From: an uncultured Clostridia bacterium | GTDB taxonomy: Bacteria > Bacillota > Clostridia > TANB77 > CAG-508 | Assembly (NCBI GenBank): GCA_948919095.1 | Contig: CAQYCU010000005.1 | Location: 8,169 to 51,785, forward strand | Direction of reading: 5' to 3' | DNA: 43,617 nucleotides | In this document: positions 1-8,072 of the stretch, one piece after another | How positions within the stretch are numbered: the first letter of the stretch is position 1 | Layout of the letters: every line of letters begins with the position of its first letter | Notes under the pieces: generated by a model | Seen by the model: only the letters and a program-made list of their open reading frames with translations | Databases searched by the model: none | Told to the model about the DNA's origin: nothing | Made by a program: the position numbers and the translations under genes

Positions 1-563
1 TTGTATCTTTTTCTAGTTTAGTTATTAAAACTGTATTTTTAGGTACAACATTTTTCTTTGTTACTAATTTTACTTCTGATTCTTTGTCTGTTAATGTTAT
101 AATGTCATCTTCTTTGTTATTATCATCTGGTTCTGTTGGCGTTGTAGGGCTCTCAGGCTCGGTAGGTTCTGGCGTAGGAGTTGGTGTAACTGGCTCTGTT
201 GGTTTTATTGGTGTTGTAGGTTTAGTATCTGTTGTTGGTTTTTTAGTTTCTTTCTTTAAAACTATGTATCCTAATTCATCTCCATTTGTAGACTTTATAG
301 TATATCCATCTTCTATCACTACATCTTCTATTCTTCCATAAGTATCTTTAACTGTTGCACCTTTTACTAAAACTAATTCATCTGTTATATTCTCTTTTGT
401 TGCCATTTCCTTTATTGTAGGCATTGCATACTCTATAAATGCCACCTCGGTATCTGCAATATTTGATGGAATAGTAATTTGATCTATGACATACCAAAAA
501 TCTGGCTGTCTAGTCTCATAATAAACATCACTTTTGAAAATTGCAATACCGTAGGTCTCCCCC
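1..563 (-). pseudogene. C-terminal part of the LRR surface protein, in a shifted frame, cut by window edge
   Basis: On the minus strand an open frame without stops runs from about position 563 to the window edge. It continues the leucine-rich-repeat protein encoded at 528-2606 if one G is skipped in the five-G run (plus-strand C run 559-563). The frame reads GETYGIAIFKSDVYYETR at the joint, then about 90 ordinary residues, then a Pro/Thr-rich linker (PTTPIKPTEPVTPTPTPEP) and an acidic stretch. Such linkers are common between surface-protein domains and the wall or membrane anchor. The natural end lies outside the window. Either the gene is broken or the homopolymer was misread. Confidence 0.7.
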
Positions 564-2606
564 AGCCCTTATACAACCTAAGCCAACAGGCTCTGGACCT
601 CCGCATCCACCAGGACAATAGTAAAGTAATATTGATTTATCTTTCAAACCATCTTTACACATTTTCTGCAATGTATCTTGCATCGAGCCTTGCCCGTTAA
701 TAAAATACTTAGGAATGTCTAATTTTAGCTCTTTACAAGCCTTCTCGTCTGCTGAATTATGTTTATTAGAATTACTATATATAATGTTTATCGTTTTAGA
801 AAGTGATTGTCCATTGTAAGTTACAGTGACGCCAATCCATGCTTCCACTCCCCTCAAAGGTCCATACCAAGTAAGATAAACACCAGCGTTTTCTAATGAT
901 AATTCAACATCATCTATATTAATTCCCTCAAATTGCTCTTTATTTTTATTCCATATATCTTTAATTCTTTTTTCTTCATTTAGTACATCTACTACATCTC
1001 CAAGCTTTGCAAATTCACTTTCTTTTATATTAACACTCTTTTCATCTGGTATTAAATCTAACATCTTTTGTATTTGGTTTAGTATATTTTGTATTTCTTC
1101 TAAAGTCAATTCCCTTTGATTTGTTATGTTCATATAGTTAGGCTTCAGGCTCTTTAATGGTTCAAAATCTTTTATACAGTTGTCTTGTAAATATAAACCA
1201 TATAATTTTATTAACCCTGATAAAGGTGTTACATCTTTAATATCATTACTATTTAAATATAATATTGTTAATTGGGTTAATCCTGATAATGCACTTATAT
1301 CTTTTATTTTATTGCTAGATAATCTTAAGTTTGTTAATTTTTTAAGTTCTGATAACGCACTTATATCGTGTATGTCATTATCATTTAACTCAAGTGTTGA
1401 TAAATTTACCAATTTTGATATAGGGGGAATATCATTTATTTTATTTTCTCCTAAAGTTACATATGTTAAACTTGTCAAATTTGATAGTAAACTTATATCT
1501 TGTAAGTCAGTATTATTTAAAGATAGTGATGTAAGTTTTGATAATGTTGTTATTGGGCTAAAATCATTTATTTTATTACCATATAAAGATAATGAACCTA
1601 GATTTTTTAACTCTGATAGTGGTTTTATATTAGTTATGTTGTTGTTTCCCAAGCTTAACATAGTCAATTTTGTTAATTTCGATAATGGTTCTATGTCACT
1701 TATTTTATTTGAATGTAGTTCTATTGAACTCATATTGGTTAAATTCGCTAGTGGTGTTACATCAGTTATTTGATTATTTTGTAAATGTAGTTCTTTTAAA
1801 TTTGTTACATTTTTTATTGGACTTATATCACTAATTTGATTACCATCCAAATGTATTGATGTTAGCTTTTTATTATTTGCAATAGGACTTATATCCTGTA
1901 TTTTATTATTTCCTAAGTGCCAATTTGTTAAATTCAAATTAGACAATGGGGTTATATCAACTATATTGTTATTAGATAAAAATAACAAAGTTAATTTTGT
2001 CAAGTTTTCTAATGCTTTTATATTTTCTATTTTATTAGTGCTCAAGTATAATTTTGTTAAATCTGTTAAGTTTGACAATGCACTTATATCTTGTATTTTA
2101 TTATTTTCTAAACTTAATTCTGTTAGCTTTGTTAGAGCTGACAATGGTTGAATATTCTCTATTGAGTTATCACTTAAATTTATAGATGTTATATTAATAG
2201 CATATTCTAATCCTGTTAAATCTATTATTTTCCCAACTTTGCTATTTTGTGCATATGTAATTTCTGTTATACTTTCCATTTCAGTTTTTGATAATTCGCC
2301 ATCCTTGTTTTTGTCATAATCCATCAATATTGATTTAAGATTATTATCTTTAAATTGAATTATCTCTTCACTTACATCTTCAGCTTGATCTGTTGTATTA
2401 GTTTCATCTGTTGTATTTTCTGTTTCTTGTTCGCTATTTTCAGTAGTATTATCCATTTCTTCATCTGCTTCACTTTCTACTTCTACAACGTTGTTATCAC
2501 ATTCGATTAATGCCTTTACAATATTAGTGTTGAATGAAACTACTAGTATTATAGATACTAATATCAATACAGTTAATATCCACATAACTTTAGTCTTTTT
2601 CTTCAT
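528..2606 (-). CDS. Membrane-anchored leucine-rich-repeat (internalin-like) surface protein, frameshifted near its 3' end
   Basis: The 692-residue frame begins with a signal anchor (lysines, then hydrophobic residues about 8-28). An acidic Glu/Asp/Thr-rich linker follows, then an EF-hand-like DYDKNKDGELSKTE loop near residue 110. About 16 tandem 22-residue leucine-rich repeats of the SDS22/internalin kind (L..L..L.L..N.I.DI.PLS.L) occupy roughly residues 130-480. A charged region and a domain with several cysteines follow, including a CPGGCGG segment. Internalin-type repeats usually mediate protein binding outside the cell; the ligand here is unknown. The start has an AAAGGGA ribosome site and a consensus promoter upstream. 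The stop at 528 follows a five-G run; skipping one G keeps the frame open to the window edge, so the true protein is probably longer. Confidence 0.85.
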   Translation of the reverse strand: MKKKTKVMWILTVLILVSIILVVSFNTNIVKALIECDNNVVEVESEADEEMDNTTENSEQETENTTDETNTTDQAEDVSEEIIQFKDNNLKSILMDYDKNKDGELSKTEMESITEITYAQNSKVGKIIDLTGLEYAINITSINLSDNSIENIQPLSALTKLTELSLENNKIQDISALSNLTDLTKLYLSTNKIENIKALENLTKLTLLFLSNNNIVDITPLSNLNLTNWHLGNNKIQDISPIANNKKLTSIHLDGNQISDISPIKNVTNLKELHLQNNQITDVTPLANLTNMSSIELHSNKISDIEPLSKLTKLTMLSLGNNNITNIKPLSELKNLGSLSLYGNKINDFSPITTLSKLTSLSLNNTDLQDISLLSNLTSLTYVTLGENKINDIPPISKLVNLSTLELNDNDIHDISALSELKKLTNLRLSSNKIKDISALSGLTQLTILYLNSNDIKDVTPLSGLIKLYGLYLQDNCIKDFEPLKSLKPNYMNITNQRELTLEEIQNILNQIQKMLDLIPDEKSVNIKESEFAKLGDVVDVLNEEKRIKDIWNKNKEQFEGINIDDVELSLENAGVYLTWYGPLRGVEAWIGVTVTYNGQSLSKTINIIYSNSNKHNSADEKACKELKLDIPKYFINGQGSMQDTLQKMCKDGLKDKSILLYYCPGGCGGPEPVGLGCIRAGGDLRYCNFQK

Positions 2607-2653
2607 TTTTATTGTTCCCTTTCTATTTCATTTACTTCATTTTTTATGCATTT

Positions 2654-2682
2654 ATAATACACCTATAATCCTATAATGTCAA
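2654..2682 (-). promoter_or_regulatory. Sigma-A-type promoter of the LRR gene
   Basis: Minus strand: TTGACA (2677-2682), 17-bp spacer, TATTAT (2654-2659). It lies about 48 bases before the ATG of the LRR gene. Confidence 0.7.
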
Positions 2683-2727
2683 GCTTAATATATAGTTTGA
2701 TAGATTTTTGTGCTTTTCAAAAAATAA

Positions 2728-2774
2728 AAACAAAAAAACAGGGGTTCTACTTAGAAATAAAACTCTCCCTGTTT
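2728..2774 (-). terminator. Rho-independent terminator
   Basis: On the minus strand AAACAGGG (2767-2774) can pair with CCCTGTTT (2736-2743), followed by a T-rich tail. It lies about 120 bases past the end of the DUF308 gene and before the LRR promoter, so it would insulate the two. Confidence 0.7.
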
Positions 2775-2831
2775 AATTTTAGGCTACTTTTAATACATCA
2801 AATCGAAGATTTTTATGTACATTAGAGGACT

Positions 2832-2870
2832 GACAAATTCGCGCTTCGCTTGAACGCTACGCGCCTTGTC
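2832..2870. repeat. Short GC-rich imperfect inverted repeat
   Basis: GACAA...CGCG (2832-2843) faces CGCG...TTGTC (2860-2870) around a GC-rich centre, in otherwise AT-rich DNA between a gene end and its terminator. It might be a small dispersed repeat; no second copy was noticed in the window. Function unknown. Confidence 0.35.
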
Positions 2871-2895
2871 TACACTTTATCTTTTTTTATTTTAT

Positions 2896-3471
2896 TTATT
2901 TCTTTATAGCCTTTTTTACAGCCTTATTTGCTTTATCCAAATACATTAAGAAATAAAATGCATCATATACTCTAATCAATTGAGTAATTAGTAATATTAT
3001 TCCTGCTACTTTAAATCCAATATTTAGTGATGTGAATGGATTTACTGTCATTGCAAAACCTAGTGCAATTGATACTAATGACATAAAACACATAATTCCC
3101 CAGTTTGTATCACGTACACCTCTAATATTTAAAGATACTTGAAGTGTTAGTATACCTTCAAGTATAATCCACACACCTAATGCTATTGGTAAAATAACTG
3201 CAACTGAATGTACATTACCTACCATAAGTATTCCTAGAATTATATTAATTATTCCTTCTGCTAGTTCATAACTAAAAAATCTGTATTCATCCTCTATTTT
3301 TAGATAAGATGCAACATGTATTAGTCCTGATGTGACAAAAACATACCCAATCATCATAACTATAACATTTATCATTGTGTCAGATTTTGTAATCATTAGT
3401 ACTGATATTGCTATTAATAAGATTGCTATTATTAATGTATTTCTTCCTAATTTTTTAATGTATTCTTCCAT
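2896..3471 (-). CDS. DUF308/HdeD-like multi-pass membrane protein
   Basis: The 191-residue protein is almost entirely hydrophobic, with about six membrane segments in three pairs. The spacing and the Gly-rich turns (ILGILMV, ALGVWIILEGI, IALGFAMTV) match the DUF308 family that includes E. coli HdeD. The tail is lysine-rich and cytoplasmic. HdeD is linked to acid stress in enterobacteria; the role in Firmicutes is unknown. I place the start at the ATG at 3471 (MEEYIKK) because AAGGAGG lies eight bases before it; an upstream in-frame start at 3507 would fall inside the promoter. It appears to be a single-gene unit. Confidence 0.75.
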   Translation of the reverse strand: MEEYIKKLGRNTLIIAILLIAISVLMITKSDTMINVIVMMIGYVFVTSGLIHVASYLKIEDEYRFFSYELAEGIINIILGILMVGNVHSVAVILPIALGVWIILEGILTLQVSLNIRGVRDTNWGIMCFMSLVSIALGFAMTVNPFTSLNIGFKVAGIILLITQLIRVYDAFYFLMYLDKANKAVKKAIKK

Positions 3472-3502
3472 TTTTTGTTCCTCCTTAGTTTTTATATTGT
3501 AT

Positions 3503-3531
3503 ATCATATCATAACAAAATTATTTTGTGAA
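3503..3531 (-). promoter_or_regulatory. Promoter of the DUF308 gene
   Basis: Minus strand: TTCACA (3526-3531), 17-bp spacer, TATGAT (3503-3508), 32 bases before the chosen ATG. Confidence 0.55.
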
Positions 3532-3581
3532 TAGTTTAGCTAAAATTTTTAAATTATTTGTAGTCTATTTTATTATATAAT

Positions 3582-4688
3582 TTATTTTATCTCATGCTTT
3601 AAATATTCAAATATAAACTTATTTAAATCCCCATTCATTACTTTTTGAACATCTCCAACTTCATAGTTTGTTCTATGGTCTTTTACCATTGTGTATGGAC
3701 AAAATACATAAGAACGTATTTGACTTCCCCATGCAATATCCATCTGTATACCTTTTAAATCATTTATTGTTTCTCTGTTTTCTTTTTCTTTTAATGCTAT
3801 TAATTTTGATTTTAACATTTTTAGTGCTGTTTCTTTATTTTGAAATTGGCTTCTTTGAGTTTGGCAAGCAACAACAGTTCCAGTTGGTATATGTGTTAAT
3901 CTAACTGCCGAAGATGTTTTATTAATATGTTGTCCACCAGCTCCTGATGCTCTATAAACATCCATTTTAATATCATCTGGATTGATTTGGACATTGCTAT
4001 CATCATCATTTATTTCAGGCAATACCTCAATAGATGCAAAAGAAGTATGTCTCCTTCCACCTGCGTCAAATGGTGAAATTCTAACTAATCTATGAACTCC
4101 ATGCTCACTTTTTAAATATCCATATGCATAATCTCCTGATACTAAAAATGATACGCTTTTTATTCCAGCTTCTTCTCCATCTTGATAATCTAATTCTTCG
4201 AAAGTAAAACTATTTGCCTCACACCATCTTGTATACATTCTATATAACATTTCTCCCCAGTCTTGTGCCTCTGTTCCTCCAGCACCTGGATGAATTGTAA
4301 CTATCGCATTATTAATATCATATTTATCAGCAAATAAAGTAGAAATTTCTAAGCTATCTAATTCATTATCAATCTCATCTGCTGTATGCTCTACTTCCTT
4401 TTTAATTTCATCGTCTTCATCTATTTTAAGTAACTCTAGCATTTCAGTTATTGTCTGTATTTCTTGTTCTATTTTTTTATACTGATTACACTTTCTTTTT
4501 ATCTCTGCAATTTTTGCTGATACTTTACTAGAGTTTTCAGTATCCTGCCAAAAATTAGGGTCTAAAGTTTGACTTTCAAGGTTTGAAAGTTCTTCCTCCA
4601 ATTTATCAATATGTGAAGATTCGCCTAAACTTTTAATCTTATCTAATTGATTTTGGTTTTGTTTTATTCTTTCTTCTAATTCAAACAT
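3582..4688 (-). CDS. prfB: Peptide chain release factor 2
   Basis: The 368-residue protein is a full-length class I release factor, acting at UGA and UAA codons in the ribosome. The SPF tripeptide that reads the stop codon is at residues 205-207 (RISPFDAGGRRHTSF). The GGQ motif that triggers peptide release is at 251-253 (GAGGQHINKTSS). A long N-terminal coiled region precedes the PCRF domain (HPGAGGTEAQDW, near 133). The SPF motif separates it from RF1, which has PxT. The coding frame is continuous from the ATG: there is no internal UGA near codon 25, so the autoregulatory programmed frameshift seen in many prfB genes is absent. GGAAGGAG lies ahead of the start. It sits 38 bases after the metalloprotease gene, probably co-transcribed. 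Confidence 0.96.
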   Translation of the reverse strand: MFELEERIKQNQNQLDKIKSLGESSHIDKLEEELSNLESQTLDPNFWQDTENSSKVSAKIAEIKRKCNQYKKIEQEIQTITEMLELLKIDEDDEIKKEVEHTADEIDNELDSLEISTLFADKYDINNAIVTIHPGAGGTEAQDWGEMLYRMYTRWCEANSFTFEELDYQDGEEAGIKSVSFLVSGDYAYGYLKSEHGVHRLVRISPFDAGGRRHTSFASIEVLPEINDDDSNVQINPDDIKMDVYRASGAGGQHINKTSSAVRLTHIPTGTVVACQTQRSQFQNKETALKMLKSKLIALKEKENRETINDLKGIQMDIAWGSQIRSYVFCPYTMVKDHRTNYEVGDVQKVMNGDLNKFIFEYLKHEIK

Positions 4689-4726
4689 TAAAAGTCTCTC
4701 CTTCCAATTTTACTTTCTTTTGAAAT

Positions 4727-5968
4727 TTAATAGTCTATATCGCTTTCTTCTTTAGGTATGTACTTCTTTGCTAGGTTACTTACTTTTCTTACATTAACTG
4801 ATTTAGTTTCAAGTGCTCTTTTTCTTAGTGATGAAACAAAAACTTCATGTCCACTTACAACTTGTGGAGCTTTATCATCGTCTTCCTTTTCAGGTAAAGC
4901 ATAGTATTCTAACATAAGGTTTCCATCTTTTTTCTCAGGATTGTATATTTTAATAAATCCAAAAACATTACCTCTTAATTTTGCCATTGGACTTTGTCTC
5001 TTAGGTATACACGCTTCTCTTGTAATATTATATAACTCATCATTAAATGCTCTAGTTTGTTTATGGATTTCTCTAATTTTGTATTTCATAAATTCATGAA
5101 AGTCCTCTAAAGTAATACGTTTTGCAACTTCTTCTGGTAATATTTCCAAAATACTTGTTCCATATAAACATTTATGAACCGATTTATCAAATTTTATTAT
5201 TGCTTTTTGACTTTCGGCGGTATCCTTAGTATCTCTTGGATAATCTTCACAAAATTTTTCATATTCACTTTCTAGAACTTCAAGTTTTCTCTGTCTTATG
5301 AATTTTTTCTCATTATTTCTAGAAAATTCCATAAATTCATCTGGTGTCATATTAAAAGCTTTAGCCAAATTTACTAAAACATCGCCTTTTGCTAAAGCAA
5401 TTACACCTTTTCTTCCTATTTTTTTCTCAAGCAAATTAAATATTCGCACATAGGGTTTATATGAATTTCTTGTACTCTTATCAAGCTTACTTCTTAAATA
5501 TTCAGTGTATCCTTCATTTAATGGAGAGTTAATAACTTTACCTAGTACATGGTCATATATTTCAAGTCCAGTCATTAATTTATTTGCATCTAGTTCTGTA
5601 TCTAAGTTCCTTGAAAAGACTGCATGTAAAAGCTCATGCAAAAGTGTTAACATTATGTCCTCAAATATTGGACTTTTTTTCAAATCATCTAAACTATAAA
5701 TTGGATATTTACTATTATATACATATACATTCTTAGATACTAAATCATATTCTCCACCTACACTAAGAAGGGTTGATTTGTTAAACTTAAATTCTCGTAA
5801 ATTATGTTCTAGCTGTGTTTTAGGATAATCTCTACCATAAACTTGAACAAAATTTTTATTGTTGTTCCATAATGTATTTATATAATTTATTAAATATGCT
5901 TTTATTTCAGCATGGTCTTTTCTTCTTATTTTCATATTACTTCCCATCAGTCTAACAAGAGGATACAT
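4727..5968 (-). CDS. Putative zinc metalloprotease (HExxH protein of unknown family)
   Basis: The 413-residue soluble protein carries HELLHAVF at residues 111-118, the HExxH zinc site of zincins. About 37-41 residues later comes LNEGYTEYL, whose glutamates (152, 156) are good candidates for the third zinc ligand of gluzincins. A charged helical region follows, with many Lys and Glu. No signal peptide is evident, so it is probably cytoplasmic. I do not recognise a named family; substrate unknown. The start at 5968 is preferred because AGGAGGG lies ten bases before it, whereas the longer reading from 6001 has no ribosome site. It shares a promoter with prfB downstream. Confidence 0.7.
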   Translation of the reverse strand: MYPLVRLMGSNMKIRRKDHAEIKAYLINYINTLWNNNKNFVQVYGRDYPKTQLEHNLREFKFNKSTLLSVGGEYDLVSKNVYVYNSKYPIYSLDDLKKSPIFEDIMLTLLHELLHAVFSRNLDTELDANKLMTGLEIYDHVLGKVINSPLNEGYTEYLRSKLDKSTRNSYKPYVRIFNLLEKKIGRKGVIALAKGDVLVNLAKAFNMTPDEFMEFSRNNEKKFIRQRKLEVLESEYEKFCEDYPRDTKDTAESQKAIIKFDKSVHKCLYGTSILEILPEEVAKRITLEDFHEFMKYKIREIHKQTRAFNDELYNITREACIPKRQSPMAKLRGNVFGFIKIYNPEKKDGNLMLEYYALPEKEDDDKAPQVVSGHEVFVSSLRKRALETKSVNVRKVSNLAKKYIPKEESDIDY

Positions 5969-6006
5969 GTAAAAGTACCCTCCTATAATAAATTTTAGCA
6001 CTGTTT

Positions 6007-6035
6007 ATTATATCACTTTTTCTTATAATCTTCAA
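6007..6035 (-). promoter_or_regulatory. Promoter of the metalloprotease-prfB unit
   Basis: Minus strand: TTGAAG (6030-6035), 17-bp spacer, TATAAT (6007-6012), about 39 bases before the ATG at 5968. Confidence 0.65.
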
Positions 6036-6063
6036 GTAAATTTTATTATTTTATGTAAATTAA

Positions 6064-7152
6064 TTATTGTAACTTATCTAATTCTATATGGAATTCAATA
6101 AACTTATCTTTATTTTTCGCAAAAATTTTTCCGCCATGTAGTTCAATAATTTCCCTTGTTATTGCAAGGCCTAAGCCTGCGCCACCGCTTTTACTTGTTC
6201 TTGATTCATCTCCTCTATAAAATTTTTCAAATATTTTTTCCAATTTATACTCTGGTATTTTGTCTCCTTCATTTTTAAATACAATATTAATTTTATTATT
6301 TTCTTCTTTAATATCTATATATATTGTAGTATTTTCATAGCTGTAATTAATTGCATTTTTAAGCAAGTTCGAAAAAGCTCTCGCAAGTTTATCACCATCT
6401 CCATAAAAGCCTATATTCTGTGATTTATTATATTCACATTTCAATTTTTTTTCTTGTAGCATTGGATATGTTTCTTCAATAAGCTGTTCTAATAAAAATG
6501 TTAAATCAATATTTTGCTTTGTTATTGGCATTGAATTTAGATTATACCTTGTAATTTCAAAAAATTGATTTGTTAAGTCTTCAACTCTTAATGACTTGTC
6601 TAACGCAATTTATTTGTCTTGTAAATTTTTAGGAATCTCTTTTTCATCTGTTAGTAATGTTAAATATCCTATAATAGATGTAAGTGGAGTTTTTAAGTCA
6701 TGTGCCATGTACATAATTAAATCATTCTTTTTCTGCATAGCTTCTTTTGCTTCATTTTGACTAGATATCAAATCAACTCTAATATTATTCATTTGGCTTT
6801 CTACTGATAATAACTCATCAGGCAAATGCACTTCATGATTTGGCTCTTTTAATATACTATCTACTGCTGAAATAATTTCTATCATATTATTACTAGAGTT
6901 TCGTATAACTAAGTATGTCGTTATTATTAGAATTCCTATATATATGAATGCGATTATAATTATTTTATTTTCCACACACCATGAATATAATGAGGTAGCA
7001 TTATTATATACAAAGTTTGCAAGCCAATCATCTGCAATAAAATCAATCCAAATCAATGTAATAAAAAATGCTAATAAACTAAAAACTATTATTTTTAGAG
7101 TAGAATTTATTGCTATTCTTCTTTTTAGCTTTTTAAACTCTCTTTTGTCCAT
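6064..7152 (-). pseudogene. Sensor histidine kinase (VanS-like), interrupted by an in-frame TAA
   Basis: Read through the stop, this is a typical two-helix membrane sensor kinase. Two hydrophobic segments flank a short extracytoplasmic loop, then come a linker, the phospho-acceptor box (MYMAHDLKTPLTSIIGYL), the N box (NLLKNAINYSYENT) and the G boxes (GGAGLGLAITREIIELHGG). The frame is broken only by TAA at 6610-6612, between NLQDK and IALDKSLRVEDL. Kinases of this family usually have a tyrosine there (TAT or TAC), so one base change explains it. Both sides remain in the same frame. The ATG at 7152 (MDKREF) has AAAGG upstream; it follows the regulator gene by 28 bases. Truncation would remove the catalytic ATPase domain. 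Alternatives are a sequencing error or readthrough. Confidence 0.85.
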
Positions 7153-7180
7153 AATCCCAGTGACCTTTCTTATATTAAAA

Positions 7181-7864
7181 TTATTTTTCAATCTTATATC
7201 CTACGCCCCATACTGTTTTAATAAACTTAGGATTTTTTGTATCCTCATTTAATTTTTCTCTTATTCTTCTAATATGTACCATTACCGTATTGTTATTTTC
7301 CAAATAACGCTCTTTCCATACCTTTTCAAATAATTCTTCTGAGCTTACTACATTTCCAATATTATTTGCCAAATATAATAAAATATCAAACTCTAATGGT
7401 GTTAAATCAACTATTTCATTATATAACATACACGTATGTGTTTCTTTATTTATTTCCAATCCATTTATGTAAATATTTTCATCTTCTGTTTTTGTATTAT
7501 ATTTCGTATATCTTCTAATAGCTGATTTTACTCTTGCAACAAGTTCAAGAGGATTAAATGGTTTTGTTATATAGTCATCTGCGCCAAGCGTTAAGCCAGT
7601 AATTTTATCTCCTGCTTCAATTTTAGCTGTTAGCATAATGACTGGATATGTTAATCCTTTATCTCTAATCATCTTGCAAAGTTCAAATCCATCAGTTTCT
7701 CCTATCATAACATCTAATATTGCTAAATCAATATCTTTATTATTAATAAATTGAATTGCCTCCTTTGAAGTATAGCATTTATATACACTATAATCTTCAT
7801 TTTTCAAATATACTTCCACTAAGTCCGCTATTTCTTTTTCATCATCCACTACTAAAATATTCAT
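7181..7864 (-). CDS. OmpR/PhoB-family response regulator (VanR-like)
   Basis: The 227-residue protein has a receiver domain with acidic residues DD at 7-8, phospho-acceptor Asp51 (LAILDVMIGETDG) and Lys101 (TKPFNP). A winged-helix DNA-binding domain follows (LTPLEFDILLYLAN ... VMVHIRRIREKL ... VWGVGYKIEK). It is the partner of the kinase gene just downstream. It probably binds the four TTAAG-type repeats spaced 11 bp apart at 7938-7975. These lie between this gene and the divergent peptidase gene, so it may control both. Start ATG at 7864 with ATGAGGA upstream. Confidence 0.93.
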   Translation of the reverse strand: MNILVVDDEKEIADLVEVYLKNEDYSVYKCYTSKEAIQFINNKDIDLAILDVMIGETDGFELCKMIRDKGLTYPVIMLTAKIEAGDKITGLTLGADDYITKPFNPLELVARVKSAIRRYTKYNTKTEDENIYINGLEINKETHTCMLYNEIVDLTPLEFDILLYLANNIGNVVSSEELFEKVWKERYLENNNTVMVHIRRIREKLNEDTKNPKFIKTVWGVGYKIEK

Positions 7865-7925
7865 ATTATTTTCCTCATATTAAAATTATTTATATTTTAA
7901 CATATATTTCTTAGTATTTCACTAC

Positions 7926-7931
7926 ATTATA
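7926..7931 (-). promoter_or_regulatory. -10 element of the response-regulator promoter
   Basis: Minus strand TATAAT at 7926-7931. The -35 position 17 bp upstream (7949-7954) is poor and falls inside the phased repeats, as expected for a promoter controlled by a bound regulator. Confidence 0.5.
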
Positions 7932-7937
7932 AAAAAC

Positions 7938-7975
7938 TTAAGAAAATTTTAAGTTTTTATTAAGTCTTTCTTAAA
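7938..7975. promoter_or_regulatory. Four direct repeats with 11-bp period: probable response-regulator binding site
   Basis: TTAAG occurs at 7938, 7949 and 7960, and TTAAA at 7971: exactly 11 bp apart. Direct repeats at 11-bp spacing are the usual binding pattern of PhoB/OmpR-type winged-helix regulators (for example B. subtilis PhoP). The array lies between a regulator gene and a divergent gene and overlaps both weak -35 regions. That it is bound by the neighbouring regulator is inference. Confidence 0.65.
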
Positions 7976-7996
7976 ACATAATTGTAATATTTCTTG

Positions 7997-8002
7997 TATT
8001 AT
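7997..8002 (+). promoter_or_regulatory. -10 element of the C39-like peptidase promoter
   Basis: TATTAT preceded by TG, with no good -35 at the usual distance. The position where -35 should be touches the last 11-bp repeat, suggesting an activated promoter. The transcript leader would be about 65 bases. Confidence 0.45.
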
Positions 8003-8072
8003 ATAGATAACTCAAAATAATGAATTACATCAGCACTAATAAATAAGACTTACGAAATGGAGGATTTAAAAT

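Noticed and set aside
84..341. Gly/Val/Ser-rich plus-strand reading frame
   Set aside because: It is the antisense of the Pro/Thr-rich linker of the LRR protein; the low-complexity codons keep several frames open.
1180..2151. Plus-strand frames and a 66-bp period that might suggest a repeat array or CRISPR
   Set aside because: The period is that of 22-residue leucine-rich repeats on the minus strand; units are diverged and there are no spacers.
3582..4688. A hidden RF2 programmed frameshift
   Set aside because: The first 60 codons are in one frame with no internal stop, and the protein already has full length.
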